Positions 34,431 through 42,727 are shown, counted from the first letter of the stretch. The stretch is 64,000 bases of DNA from Psychrobacter sanguinis (GCF_020736705.1 NZ_CP085990.1:2294001-2358000), one strand, 5' to 3'. Numbers and translations: made by a program. Notes: generated by a model from the letters alone, not told the origin.

Positions 34431-34931
34431 TTATAATTGAGAAGAAATAAAGGTTTGAATTAAAACCATTAAAGTCGGCAAACTATCCCAACCCATATCC
34501 AATATTTTCGTTGTCAGGTGTTTTATACTCTCGGCAGGCAGCTCTCGAAGCGCAGAAATCATTGATTGCTTACGTTCAGGGTCTAAATCAGACAGCCTAA
34601 TCTTAACTTCTAGAATTTGGCGTAATTGCTCTGCTTCAAAGCGCACAGTGACTACACCCAATATCGCTGATAAGCCGCCGTCATCAGCTATAAAGTCAGC
34701 TCCTTTAGCTGTCAATTTAGTTGGACCCAAGGTATAAATATTGTCTAAAGATATTTTGATTGATTGTGGTGAAACCAACTCATGCTCTTTTAGATAATAA
34801 AGGTTGGCACCAAAAACTCCCCGTTCATCATCATTCATCTTGTCTAGCTCATCTCCAAAATCATAAGGAAACGGATAGACACTTGCCATTTTGTTCAGCA
34901 TTTCAAGCTGTAAATCTCTATCTAATATCAT
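34431..34931 (-). CDS. Hypothetical cargo protein, winged-helix-like N-terminus
   Basis: The product has about 166 residues from ATG 34931, with GGAGCGAG upstream; a GTG 15 nt further up is less likely. The first 90 residues (QLEMLNKMASVYPFPYDF ... LTAKGADFIADDGGL) look like a YjcQ/DUF2513-type winged helix; the rest is helical and acidic-basic. I do not recognise a specific family. It lies between the ABC-3C operon and the adhesin-E-like gene, in the cargo region, and is separated from the ABC-3C genes by the decayed fragment. Confidence 0.55.
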   Translation of the reverse strand: MILDRDLQLEMLNKMASVYPFPYDFGDELDKMNDDERGVFGANLYYLKEHELVSPQSIKISLDNIYTLGPTKLTAKGADFIADDGGLSAILGVVTVRFEAEQLRQILEVKIRLSDLDPERKQSMISALRELPAESIKHLTTKILDMGWDSLPTLMVLIQTFISSQL

Positions 34932-34933
34932 AA

Positions 34934-35086
34934 TTACTCGCTCCACAAATCCCCATACACCCCACAGTTACGCTCAATAGCATCCATCGTATCTTCAGTG
35001 CTATGAGAGCCATTACGCCAAGCATTGACACGGAAGCCCTAATTTAGCGACTCCCCCTCCGAATACCCGACATCCTGCCAGCCACT
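34934..35086 (-). pseudogene. Remnant of a small gene (DUF2799-like)
   Basis: The minus-strand frame SGWQDVGYSEGESLN-stop-GFRVNAWRNGSHSTEDTMDA continues to IERNCGVYGDLWSE and a stop. It contains an internal TAG and lacks a start, so it is a broken gene. The SGWQ-x-VGY-x2-G pattern is reminiscent of DUF2799 lipoproteins. Confidence in the family is low. Confidence 0.4.
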
Positions 35087-35104
35087 CTACTTGCCTTTTT
35101 CTTG

Positions 35105-35518
35105 TTATACGCAGATGGTTTTAATTATGTCATCTGGTGGAGTGGTAGGGTATGCAATTTTAAACTCACTTTCATCTTCAATCGTATAGTCATCAGATGC
35201 TACAACTTCTCTGTTGTTATACATTCTAAAACCTTTAACAAAATAGCTGCCCATATCACAGTTGATATAATTGTATTGAATAGTGTGAGTATAGGCCTCA
35301 CCGCTTGATAAGCGAGCACCGTCATTGAAGTCAATCCTGCTGAACACTGATAGATACCGATCAGTCGAACTGCTGCCTACCAGGTAAGGGCTAATACTTC
35401 TAACACTATCAATATCTATATAAAAGCTAGAATCATCGTCGTCTGCAAGCTGCACCCATTTTGCAGCATACGCTTGAGCACTACAAAGCACCAAACTAAA
35501 TACCAGTAGTCTTGTCAT
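35105..35518 (-). CDS. Surface-adhesin-E-like secreted protein
   Basis: This is a 137-residue protein from ATG 35518, chosen because AAGGA lies 8 nt upstream; an ATG 9 nt further up overlaps that site. The signal peptide ends SAQAYA-A. The mature part begins WVQLADDDDSSFYIDIDSVRS, the recognisable start of the Adhesin_E (protein E-like) domain, with two cysteines near the middle and end. Related proteins are small surface or periplasmic proteins; adhesion is demonstrated only for some. It is a cargo gene here, probably a host-modifying moron. Confidence 0.65.
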   Translation of the reverse strand: MTRLLVFSLVLCSAQAYAAKWVQLADDDDSSFYIDIDSVRSISPYLVGSSSTDRYLSVFSRIDFNDGARLSSGEAYTHTIQYNYINCDMGSYFVKGFRMYNNREVVASDDYTIEDESEFKIAYPTTPPDDIIKTICV

Positions 35519-35566
35519 ATCGCACATCCTTATTATCTCAAGTTTTTAATGTACTTTGCCCACCTT

Positions 35567-35770
35567 CTACTCTTCATCCGTATTCTGATCTTTAATGAAT
35601 TTTTTAATGGGGAAGTTGTCCATAGTGTAAACAGGGATCATAACTAGATCCCCGTAATGCTTCGCTAACAACTTAACCTGCTCAATTGTCAAATTCATAG
35701 GCTCATTGTTATCTGCTGCGGCATTAATTTGAGCCATAAGCTTGTTAATAGGTAATTCGCTATTATTCAT
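35567..35770 (-). CDS. Small phage protein, unknown
   Basis: A 67-residue product from ATG 35770 with ACAGGA upstream. It is soluble, mildly acidic, with no recognised motif. It lies between the adhesin-E-like gene and the repressor, probably expressed from the lysogenic side. Confidence 0.5.
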   Translation of the reverse strand: MNNSELPINKLMAQINAAADNNEPMNLTIEQVKLLAKHYGDLVMIPVYTMDNFPIKKFIKDQNTDEE

Positions 35771-35830
35771 AATTTTTATCCTGTCATATATTTTCGTAGA
35801 CCTTTTATAGCCCACTATGGCCTGTCTTTC

Positions 35831-36481
35831 TTATTTCAGTTTCTTCTTATGCTCAACAGCCACACCGCAAATTGTGAACGGAGTGTGTCTGCTATCAATG
35901 GTAGGGAAGTCAGGGTTTAGAGGTACTAGCTCACAGTATTCCACACCGTTGTCATCGAAACCACGAGGTCGCCACTTTTTAAATGTTACGGCATTTTCAC
36001 CTGCCTTTTTAGCAACGACATAATTACCGGGTGAAGGCTGGGTGTCTGGATCAACCAAGATTAGATCGCCTGGATTGAAGTCAGGCGTCATACTTAAGCC
36101 TTCAATGATTACCCAGTGAACGTGGGGCGGGTAATCACCTATGATGATTTCAAAAGTATCAGCAATAGCATCATCGAAGTAATGGCAAAACTCGCCAGCT
36201 TGTACGTAATTAAGGACGGGTACGCGCCGTACATTATCCATTGGTAAAACTCTGAAGTTATCACCTTGGATTCTAGTGAGATCTTTAAACCTAAGCTCAG
36301 CCTCTTCAATACCGAAATATTCCGCATATTTCTTAACAGTCTTACTGCTGGGGCTTTGCGTATCACCATTTATGATTCTGAAAGTCGTTGACTGTGGAAT
36401 GCCAGACTTGTCCTGTAATTGATAGGCGTTAATTCCATGTTTTTTTAATAAAAATTCTAAGTTACTAACTAAGTAAGACAT
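35831..36481 (-). CDS. Prophage CI/LexA-type repressor (S24 family)
   Basis: This 216-residue repressor has an N-terminal helix-turn-helix (NAYQLQDKSGIPQSTTFRII, residues about 18-37). The C-terminal S24 peptidase domain has a probable cleavage site Ala95-Gly96 (VQAGEF), catalytic Ser130 (GLSMTP) and Lys168 (TFKKW). On RecA activation it should cleave itself and release early promoters. It is transcribed away from the Cro-like gene, with an operator array between. It therefore represses the leftward and rightward operons and maintains lysogeny. All catalytic residues appear intact, so the switch may still be functional. Confidence 0.9.
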   Translation of the reverse strand: MSYLVSNLEFLLKKHGINAYQLQDKSGIPQSTTFRIINGDTQSPSSKTVKKYAEYFGIEEAELRFKDLTRIQGDNFRVLPMDNVRRVPVLNYVQAGEFCHYFDDAIADTFEIIIGDYPPHVHWVIIEGLSMTPDFNPGDLILVDPDTQPSPGNYVVAKKAGENAVTFKKWRPRGFDDNGVEYCELVPLNPDFPTIDSRHTPFTICGVAVEHKKKLK

Positions 36482-36519
36482 ACAACCAACCTATTAATAT
36501 TAAAGTGCAAGCTTATTTT

Positions 36520-36584
36520 ATGCAAAAACGCATATATATGTAAGTAGCTATGCAAATATGGGTTTACATTATGCAAATGTGCAT
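36520..36584. promoter_or_regulatory. Right operator array for the phage repressor
   Basis: Two palindromes, ATGCAAAAACGCAT (36520-36533) and ATGCAAATGTGCAT (36571-36584), flank a half-site ATGCAAATATGGGT (36550-36563). The array lies between the divergent repressor and Cro-like genes, the OR position. The pattern is the same as at 28402-28458. Confidence 0.78.
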
Positions 36585-36621
36585 TATAATAATGATGTTA
36601 ATAAATTTAAGGATTCTAAAA

Positions 36622-36852
36622 ATGACTCCAAAGCTAATTGAGAAAATCAATGCACTCATTAGTGCCGGAATGACTCAGGCAATGATTGAAGAGCAAACTG
36701 ATATTCCACAGTACCGAGTCTCGAGACTAGGAAGTGGAGCAACTAAAAATCCAAGATGGTCTGATGTTGAGAAAATCAATAATCTTTACGACCATGTCAT
36801 TGCTCAAGGTCAACACTGGAATGACTTTAAACAACAAACCGAGGAGACTTAA
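36622..36852 (+). CDS. Cro-like regulator
   Basis: This is a 76-residue protein from ATG 36622 with AAGGA upstream. A helix-turn-helix is visible in SAGMTQAMIEEQTDIPQYRV, followed by a basic turn. It is the first gene rightward from the operator array, opposite the repressor, as Cro in lambda. A role in shutting off the repressor promoter is inferred from position and size. Confidence 0.7.
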   Translation: MTPKLIEKINALISAGMTQAMIEEQTDIPQYRVSRLGSGATKNPRWSDVEKINNLYDHVIAQGQHWNDFKQQTEET

Positions 36853-36854
36853 CT

Positions 36855-37214
36855 ATGACTCAATTATCACAAGAACAAGTTGCATGGTCACGCAATATGC
36901 AAACACAAGTTTTGAATGCGCTTGCAGGCACTTGCCAGCAAGATATAGCAGAAATAATGGGTATCGATAGTGGGACTATCACGCGCTTAAAAGACGTGCA
37001 TCTAATCAAGCTATGCAACCTATTGGCAGCGCTTGGGCTAAAGATCGTTCCTATGGAACTTAAATGCTACAACCCCGAAATGGTCAAGATGCTTTACGCT
37101 CTTGCGAGGGATAACTTGATGAAGTCAGAAGAAGTGGATGATTTTTTTCATGATGATGCGCGAATTCAGATAGCGGAAGGGACTTATAGGCCGCGGGCAA
37201 GTTTGGGGGTTTAA
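36855..37214 (+). CDS. CII-like transcriptional activator
   Basis: The product has 119 residues. A helix-turn-helix (LAGTCQQDIAEIMGIDSGTI, then TRLKD) and the adjacent LCNLLAALGLKIVP segment match the CII-type DNA-binding proteins of lambdoid phages. The gene follows the Cro-like gene by 2 nt with GAGGAG upstream. It probably helps choose lysogeny by activating the repressor promoter, but only the fold and position support this. Confidence 0.62.
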   Translation: MTQLSQEQVAWSRNMQTQVLNALAGTCQQDIAEIMGIDSGTITRLKDVHLIKLCNLLAALGLKIVPMELKCYNPEMVKMLYALARDNLMKSEEVDDFFHDDARIQIAEGTYRPRASLGV

Positions 37215-37261
37215 ATGCCAGGTTTAGTAAAAATCAGTAGACGATTAAAACGGGCAATAAA

Positions 37262-37292
37262 AAACCCCAGCGCTGGAGGGCCACTGGGGTTT
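37262..37292 (+). terminator. Terminator after the CII-like gene
   Basis: AAACCCCAG and CTGGGGTTT pair across a short structured loop. The preceding GGGCAATAAAAAACC is shared with the cassette terminators at 28595 and 31259. The T-run is short, so this may be an antitermination-controlled site. Confidence 0.6.
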
Positions 37293-37394
37293 GACTTTCC
37301 TGGAAATTAACTTGCGGGTACTTTCAAGAACTGCATCCAACAATCTAAAAGACTGTATCAACAGTACTAAGCAGTTAACGAAGAGGATCATAAC

Positions 37395-38108
37395 ATGTTT
37401 TTAGAAAATATTTCAAATAGTAATAAAACTACTATGAGCAGCCGAGAAATTGCTCAGCTGTGTGAAAAACAGCATGGCCACGTTTGTAGAGACATCGAAA
37501 AACTTAATGAAACCTATGAATCATTAGGCCTATCCAAAGTTGGAGAGGGGTATTACACCCACCCAAACACGGGCAATCAGAAGCATAGAGAGTTTTTATT
37601 AACTCAAGAGCAGTGCCTGGATCTCATAACTGGTTATCGTGCTGATCTACGCATTCGAGTAAATAGACGCTGGCAAGAATTAGAGGCCCAAATAAGCACG
37701 CCAGCCATCCCTCAATCTCTACCAGAAGCGCTACGCCTAGCAGCTGACCTGGCAGAAAAATTAGAACAGCAGCAAGCACAATTAGCTATAGCGACTCCTA
37801 AAGCGGCAGCGCTTGATCTGATTGGCGCAGCAGAGGGCAGTCTTGGTGTACGTGAGACTGCAAAAACATTAGATATTGCGCAGAATAAATTTACTGCTTG
37901 GTGCGTAAATAACGGCTGGATGTATAGAGACTCTAAAGACAAGTTACAGCCGTATAGCGGTCGCATTCAACAAGGGTATATGGAACAGCGTCCGGTCACA
38001 TTTAATGGCCGTGACGGGACTACCAGGGCGACAACACAGCCGATGTTCACACCAAAAGGTCTGGCAAGATTGGCACAGATATTCGCAATAGTACATGAGG
38101 TAGCGTAA
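37395..38108 (+). CDS. Phage antirepressor (Rha N-terminus plus KilAC/ANT domain)
   Basis: A 237-residue protein with an N-terminal Rha-type domain (SREIAQLCEKQHGHVCRDIE, residues 15-34, with REFLLTQEQCLDLI) and a C-terminal KilAC domain (ETAKTLDIAQNKFTAWCVNN and FTPKGLARLAQIF). Such proteins antagonise repressors and promote lytic growth. The ATG at 37395 has AGAGGA upstream. Its stop overlaps the following initiator gene, so antirepression and replication are coupled. Confidence 0.82.
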   Translation: MFLENISNSNKTTMSSREIAQLCEKQHGHVCRDIEKLNETYESLGLSKVGEGYYTHPNTGNQKHREFLLTQEQCLDLITGYRADLRIRVNRRWQELEAQISTPAIPQSLPEALRLAADLAEKLEQQQAQLAIATPKAAALDLIGAAEGSLGVRETAKTLDIAQNKFTAWCVNNGWMYRDSKDKLQPYSGRIQQGYMEQRPVTFNGRDGTTRATTQPMFTPKGLARLAQIFAIVHEVA

Positions 38109-39052
38109 TGAGATACACATTGAGCATAAATGCAGTCAAATGCCATGAATGGGGCCTTAACTTAAACCAAGGTGCCTTATTTGATTTACTTAACCAAGCA
38201 AGCTCATGGGCCAAACCCCATGTAATTAATGGCGAGTTTTATTATTGGGTATCTCGCAACATGGTGATTGATGAAATTCCCCTAGCATACAGTAAGCCAG
38301 ATACTGTTTATCGAGCCCTAAAACTGTTTGAGGAAAAAGGCTTGGTTGATTACATCAAGGAAGGAAAAAAAGACTTAGTTAAGTTAACTGAAAAGGGCAA
38401 GGAATGGAACTCTAAAACCACTTTTACACCTGATTCTAATTCGGATTTAAATCCGAAAAATAATCAAAACTCGGAAATAAATCCGAAAAACACCCAAAAT
38501 TCGGATTCAAATCCGAGCAAATTCGGAAATGAATCCGAAAAAACCCCTAAAAACTCGGATTTGAATCCGACAAATAAGAATACTAATTATAAGAATACTA
38601 ATAATCATATTAATAAAAAAAATACCAAAAAAACAAAATCGAAAACTCAGTCAGCGGTGGAGACTTACAAACCACAAAAACCAGATGAAGTTTCAGATCA
38701 GGTTTGGAGTGATTTACTCAGTCACAGAAAAATTAAAAAAACGTCGAACACCCAAACAGCTTGGAATGTGATTTTTGGTCAACTGGAAAAAGCGAAGCAA
38801 GCAACCGGTCATTCACTGGATCAGATAATCACTGAGTGGATAACACGGGATTGGAAAGGTTTTAAATCAGACTGGTACATCAACATTCAGAATAAGACTC
38901 AGAGCACGGGGAACAATCATGAAAACAATCAACCAGCTAACAACCCAGCTAACGAACAGCCAAAGAAATCAAGCGCAGACATCTACGCAGAAAACCTTGC
39001 CAGAGACCTTGCACAGCAGTACCCAGACGAATTCGCAAACGTGCCTTTCTAA
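38108..39052 (+). CDS. Phage replication initiator (O-like) with internal origin
   Basis: This 314-residue protein has an N-terminal winged helix (ALFDLLNQASSWAKPH, then YYWVSRNMVIDEIPLAYSKPDTVYRALKLFEEKGLV) typical of O-type initiators. A Ser/Asn/Lys-rich stretch follows in which NSDxNPK recurs; its DNA forms five iterons. The C-terminal half (SDQVWSDLLSHRKIKKTSNT) is a phage_rep/DnaT-like partner-binding domain. Its start overlaps the antirepressor stop. It is expected to bind the iterons inside its own gene and recruit the helicase loader encoded next. Confidence 0.8.
   Translation: MRYTLSINAVKCHEWGLNLNQGALFDLLNQASSWAKPHVINGEFYYWVSRNMVIDEIPLAYSKPDTVYRALKLFEEKGLVDYIKEGKKDLVKLTEKGKEWNSKTTFTPDSNSDLNPKNNQNSEINPKNTQNSDSNPSKFGNESEKTPKNSDLNPTNKNTNYKNTNNHINKKNTKKTKSKTQSAVETYKPQKPDEVSDQVWSDLLSHRKIKKTSNTQTAWNVIFGQLEKAKQATGHSLDQIITEWITRDWKGFKSDWYINIQNKTQSTGNNHENNQPANNPANEQPKKSSADIYAENLARDLAQQYPDEFANVPF
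38441..38570. repeat. Five iterons forming the candidate replication origin
   Basis: Five 16-bp copies of TCGGA-N6-TCCGA lie at 38441, 38471, 38501, 38523 and 38555 (for example TCGGATTTAAATCCGA, a perfect palindrome). Spacing is about 30, 30, 22 and 32 bp. An almost pure A/T stretch (38571-38640) follows immediately, resembling a DNA-unwinding element. This is the layout of lambda ori inside gene O. Confidence 0.82.
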
Positions 39053-39638
39053 GCAGCAGATAGCCAGTTTGTTTGCAGGGTGGAAAAAGTTATTTAGATC
39101 AAAAATCAAAGATGAGGACTGGGGTGTTGACACACTGACCGTCTGGTATATCGCATTAACCGACCTAGGCATGACACAAGACGAGTTTAACCAAGCTAAG
39201 CGTAAGTCGTTAAGTCTTTCATGGCCACCAACAGCCCCAGCTGATTTTTTAGAGTTAGCGAGAGCTGGCAAGCAAAGTGAATACCTAGACACACAAACCG
39301 CATTTGAGACAGCCTGCAGATGCTCAGGAATGCGCGGAGACGTCGAAAGAGACTGGAGACACCCAACTGTACTAGAAACGGCAAATCGCATCGGGTGGGG
39401 CAAATTAGCGGGTGCTGGTAACGGATTTATTAAATACTTTGCCACGGTCTATGAGCGGGTTGTCAGCGAGCATCAGGCCGGTGCTAATTTTGTTATCCAG
39501 CCAGCAAGAAGAATTGAGCATAAAAATATACCGGCTTCGGCTGAATTTGTGGATGAGCTATTGCGTACATATGGGTTCAAGAAGGGTATAAAAGACAAGC
39601 AGTCAGAGTCTTGCGAACAAGAAACAGCGGAAATTTAA
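38919..39638 (+). CDS. P-like replication protein (helicase loader)
   Basis: A 239-residue product that overlaps the initiator gene by 134 nt in another frame. The N-terminus is Gln/Thr/Ser-rich; the rest (WGVDTLTVWYIALTDLGMTQDEF, LPxAPADFLELAR-type segment, RNIGWGKL-like) matches lambda P/DnaC-like loaders. No AAA+ P-loop is seen, consistent with P rather than DnaC. It is expected to bring the host DnaB helicase to the iteron origin. The long overlap is unusual and may reflect a start further inside. Confidence 0.7.
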   Translation: MKTINQLTTQLTNSQRNQAQTSTQKTLPETLHSSTQTNSQTCLSKQQIASLFAGWKKLFRSKIKDEDWGVDTLTVWYIALTDLGMTQDEFNQAKRKSLSLSWPPTAPADFLELARAGKQSEYLDTQTAFETACRCSGMRGDVERDWRHPTVLETANRIGWGKLAGAGNGFIKYFATVYERVVSEHQAGANFVIQPARRIEHKNIPASAEFVDELLRTYGFKKGIKDKQSESCEQETAEI

Positions 39639-39652
39639 AATAAAGGGAATCC

Positions 39653-40111
39653 ATGGCTAAGAATAAATCCAATAAAGATCAGCGCCGTGCTAAGGCGTTA
39701 AGAGCAAAAAAAGCCACGAAGATACAACAAGCGAAGTCTAAGCCGCGCCAGTATCAAGGGTACATGAAAATGTTTTTGGACGGTGACAAGGTGGAGGAGC
39801 TGATCAAGCGGTTAGTACGCACTGAAGACTTCTTAACCCGGCCCTATGATATTTTCAGCCACGACCGGACTTACACTTTCACCATGAACGCAGTTAGCAA
39901 AGATGGTCAACGTGCACACGCTAAGGCTGAAATAGAAGGGGAGCATGACCAAGCTGGGCTAGTTGCTGCTATTGGTCAAGCGTTTAGAGACTTTTGCGAT
40001 GAGCTCATGGAGCACGCGCCAGAGGTTGAGCTTAATTACAGTGAGTGTCATGTGGTCATACGGGCGCTTAAAACAAAGATTAAGGCACCAGGTGGCTATC
40101 GGTGGGTGTAA
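39653..40111 (+). CDS. Phage protein, unknown
   Basis: A 152-residue soluble protein with a very basic N-terminus (KNKSNKDQRRAKALRAKKATK) and no recognised domain. AAAGGGAATCC precedes the ATG. It follows the P-like gene by 14 nt in the rightward operon. Nucleic-acid contact is possible given its basic tail. Confidence 0.55.
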   Translation: MAKNKSNKDQRRAKALRAKKATKIQQAKSKPRQYQGYMKMFLDGDKVEELIKRLVRTEDFLTRPYDIFSHDRTYTFTMNAVSKDGQRAHAKAEIEGEHDQAGLVAAIGQAFRDFCDELMEHAPEVELNYSECHVVIRALKTKIKAPGGYRWV

Positions 40112-40365
40112 GAGCAGATAAGCTTAAAACAAGTAAGGGCTATACGCTCACACGCTTAAGCAGAGCATATGACCCGGCCGGCAATCATTGGAATCAGTAT
40201 AGCGCCCGGGTAAGAGTAGTTGAAGGTAATCCTTTTTTTGATCAAATCGTTCGATGGGATTTAGAGGGTAATGCGATTAATCATGAGTTAGGCGATATTG
40301 TCTGGGGTGCAGATGGTACTGGGGATTATCAACTAAGACAAGGCGAGAATATTTTTAGATTTTAG
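40102..40365 (+). CDS. Small phage protein, unknown
   Basis: An 87-residue product starting at GTG 40102 inside the end of the previous gene. It is rich in aromatic and glycine residues (YDPAGNHWNQYSARVRVVEG). No family is recognised. Confidence 0.5.
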   Translation: MGVRADKLKTSKGYTLTRLSRAYDPAGNHWNQYSARVRVVEGNPFFDQIVRWDLEGNAINHELGDIVWGADGTGDYQLRQGENIFRF

Positions 40366-40377
40366 TAAGGGATTTTT

Positions 40378-40590
40378 ATGTTAAGCAAATTATTTTTGAT
40401 GATGTTGTGGTGCTATCTTTTTCTTTCCCTATTTAGCACGTATTTAATTGCTCGTGTTGTTTTTGGTGATGGCAGGCGGGTGTATAGGTTTCAGGTGCAC
40501 TGGTACCACAAGTGCGTTTTAGGGTATCTGATAGCCGTTCCAGTTATTTTTTTTACAGTGGCGTTTATCAGTTTGTTATCAGGCAAGTAA
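40378..40590 (+). CDS. Small two-helix membrane protein
   Basis: A 70-residue protein with two hydrophobic segments (LFLMMLWCYLFLSLFSTYLI and VLGYLIAVPVIFFTVAFISL). It is located between replication and late genes, where lysis or membrane-modifying proteins can occur. It lacks the usual holin charge pattern, so the role is undecided. Confidence 0.5.
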   Translation: MLSKLFLMMLWCYLFLSLFSTYLIARVVFGDGRRVYRFQVHWYHKCVLGYLIAVPVIFFTVAFISLLSGK

Positions 40591-40603
40591 GGGTTAAAAG
40601 GGC

Positions 40604-41050
40604 ATGAAAGGTAAACGAATAGGATTATCAGAAGATGAGGTACAAACAGTAGTAATGAATTGGTCTAAGCGCCAGAAGTTCAAAGGCCGACCATTGTTTG
40701 ATTATATTCATCATTCGCCAAACGGCGGCAAGAGAGCCGCTAAAATTGGGTGTAGCGGTAAGCGATATTCACCAGAGGCGGCTAAATTTAAACGTATGGG
40801 TGTGAAAGCGGGCTACCCAGATTTGATTATTGATATTGCCAGGGGCGCTTATCACGGCCTACGTATTGAGATTAAAAAAGATGGTAAAAGCTATGCGACG
40901 CCGGCCCAAAAAGAACGAATCGAGATGTTGGCTAAAGAGGGATATTGCGCGGTTGTCGCTAAAGGGATTGATAACGTAATAGCAGTTATTCAGCAGTACA
41001 TTAAATTAGGTGACTTTGATGGCGTAAGCCAGTTAACGGCCGACAAATAA
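40604..41050 (+). CDS. VRR-NUC domain nuclease
   Basis: A 148-residue protein matching VRR-NUC nucleases, which act as branched-DNA (Holliday-junction type) resolvases in phages. Catalytic PD-D/E-x-K elements are seen as AGYPDLIIDI and LRIEIKKDG, followed by the conserved TPAQKERIEMLAKEGY. It sits at the end of the replication module, the position of RusA or other resolvases. Assignment to this family is firm; its substrate is inferred. Confidence 0.82.
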   Translation: MKGKRIGLSEDEVQTVVMNWSKRQKFKGRPLFDYIHHSPNGGKRAAKIGCSGKRYSPEAAKFKRMGVKAGYPDLIIDIARGAYHGLRIEIKKDGKSYATPAQKERIEMLAKEGYCAVVAKGIDNVIAVIQQYIKLGDFDGVSQLTADK

Positions 41051-41064
41051 ACAGGCAAAAAAAA

Positions 41065-41088
41065 GCGCTCATGCGGTTACATGAGCGC
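41065..41088. other. Hairpin between resolvase and regulator genes
   Basis: GCGCTCAT pairs perfectly with ATGAGCGC across an 8-nt loop. A-residues precede it, so it would be a terminator for the minus strand, where no gene enters. On the plus strand it may stabilise or pause the transcript. Confidence 0.5.
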
Positions 41089-41171
41089 CAAAGGATGACA
41101 ATTCCAGCCTTTATTCCATTAGGCAACATGATTATATCAATGACAGAAAAAACTGCAATGAGGGCGCGCGT

Positions 41172-41858
41172 GTGGCAAAAAAACGGCTTGGGTTTACGGA
41201 TAAACAGTTAAGGCAAATTAGAGTAACAGTAGGCCGTAATTTAGCGGCTGCAAGAAAGAATGCTGGCATGACGCAAGCTGAGGTCATGCGCATTGTGTGG
41301 AATGTGGATAACAATAGAAACCGTATTAGTGAAATTGAGAACGGCAATAAGGATTTAACGCTTACAGACTTGCTGATATTTCAAAATCTTTATAACCAGT
41401 CGCTTGATTATATTTGCGGCCTATCGGTAGAGCCAGAGCTGGATATGCTGGCAAGCACTGTTAATCATGTGGTAAACCAATCAAGATCAATGGTTGAGTA
41501 TCTTACAGAGCAGTTTGCAGAAACCATTACCGAACACATGAAGTCGATATGTCGTAACGATCACGAGGCGTTGATGTACGCGTCCAAAGACTTGTGTAGC
41601 AAATTGCGAGAAGTTGGGGGTCATGATAAGGAGGTGGCCAACTGTATGAACAAGCTAATGCTAGTTATTAGAGGTATTGAGGCTAAGCAAGCCAGGCAGG
41701 TTATGGCTGTGGAAACTCAAATGTTGCAGATAAAACAGCGGCTAGATAAAGAGGATAAGCACATCATGCTATCTGATCTTGATTGTGACTATCAGTACAG
41801 CCTGCCCTTGCCGGAGCCTGTATATAGCGATGAAGAAATGGTTAAAGGGGTTAACTGA
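41172..41858 (+). CDS. XRE-type regulator, possible late-gene activator
   Basis: A 228-residue product starting at GTG 41172 with GAGGG 7 nt upstream. An XRE helix-turn-helix spans NLAAARKNAGMTQAEVMRI and ISEIENGNKDLTLTDLL near the N-terminus; the rest is helical with a long dimerisation-like region. The position immediately upstream of the packaging genes matches late regulators of lambdoid phages, but the sequence is not a Q antiterminator. Function is inferred from position. Confidence 0.6.
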   Translation: MAKKRLGFTDKQLRQIRVTVGRNLAAARKNAGMTQAEVMRIVWNVDNNRNRISEIENGNKDLTLTDLLIFQNLYNQSLDYICGLSVEPELDMLASTVNHVVNQSRSMVEYLTEQFAETITEHMKSICRNDHEALMYASKDLCSKLREVGGHDKEVANCMNKLMLVIRGIEAKQARQVMAVETQMLQIKQRLDKEDKHIMLSDLDCDYQYSLPLPEPVYSDEEMVKGVN

Positions 41859-42727
41859 TGGCAGTACCAAAGGAAGTGTGGGCGGCAGCTAAAGCCCTTT
41901 GGGAAAGCACCCCCAATATTACTTATCAAGAGGTTGTGGACCACTTACAAGAAGTGTATGGGGATAAGGCACCGGCTTCTAAATCCGCCGTATATAACCG
42001 TGCCAAAAAATATGACTGGCAAAAGCTATCCATGCTTGAACTGAAAGAACGAGCGGAAAATGCGGAAAAAAAACAGAACAAAAGTGAACAGAACGGGGTT
42101 GAGAAAAAATTAGAGAACAAAGAAAACAATAAAGTCAAAAATGAGCATGAAACCCAAATTTACAGAACAATAATCGATAGTACAGACAGAACAAAACAGA
42201 AAATCGTTCTCTCAACTGAACAGCGTGCCAGCGTCATTATTAAACACAGAAATAGGCTGCATAACTTGGGCGCATTAGAAGATGCAATCACTATGCTATC
42301 ACTTGACGTAGCAGAAAACGTACTAAATCCAACACCTATTGAGTTGGACCACGTTAGTACTGGTGACGATGATGATTATAGGTTCTATGATGATGAAGAG
42401 GACCCTATTGCTAAGAAGTTAGGGGTGATAAAAAGTCTAAGTTTTGTATTGGGTAATTTAACCCAGGCACAAAAGGTAATTGCTGAACAAGAAATGCCTA
42501 TGTGCGGTATTAGCGCCGAGGACTTTAAGCAATCAGAACAAGAACGCCGTTTAGGCGCGCTTGAAGCGCTGGCAGGTATTGATGAAGAAGAGCGTGTAGC
42601 TCGTGAAAAGCTGCATAGGGAATTGCAAGAGCGGATGCAGTCGCTTACCCAGCTTGAGCATGACCCTGATTTTTTTGGTAATGGTGATGCTGAGAATATT
42701 GAAGATGCAGAATTTGATGAAGATTAA
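41858..42727 (+). CDS. Putative small terminase subunit
   Basis: A 289-residue protein beginning with a helix-turn-helix (WAAAKALWESTPNITYQEVVDHL ... KSAVYNRAKKYDW) of the type found in small terminases and some replication regulators. A Lys/Glu-rich linker follows and the C-terminus is strongly acidic (GNGDAENIEDAEFDED), typical of partner-binding tails. Its start overlaps the stop of the regulator gene. The large subunit lies 7.7 kb downstream, which is unusual, so the assignment rests on domain type only. Confidence 0.5.
   Translation: MAVPKEVWAAAKALWESTPNITYQEVVDHLQEVYGDKAPASKSAVYNRAKKYDWQKLSMLELKERAENAEKKQNKSEQNGVEKKLENKENNKVKNEHETQIYRTIIDSTDRTKQKIVLSTEQRASVIIKHRNRLHNLGALEDAITMLSLDVAENVLNPTPIELDHVSTGDDDDYRFYDDEEDPIAKKLGVIKSLSFVLGNLTQAQKVIAEQEMPMCGISAEDFKQSEQERRLGALEALAGIDEEERVAREKLHRELQERMQSLTQLEHDPDFFGNGDAENIEDAEFDED

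Noticed and set aside
38919..39052. Frameshift between the O-like and P-like genes
   Set aside because: Both frames show normal coding content and end in domains of the expected families; overlap of replication genes is more likely than an error.
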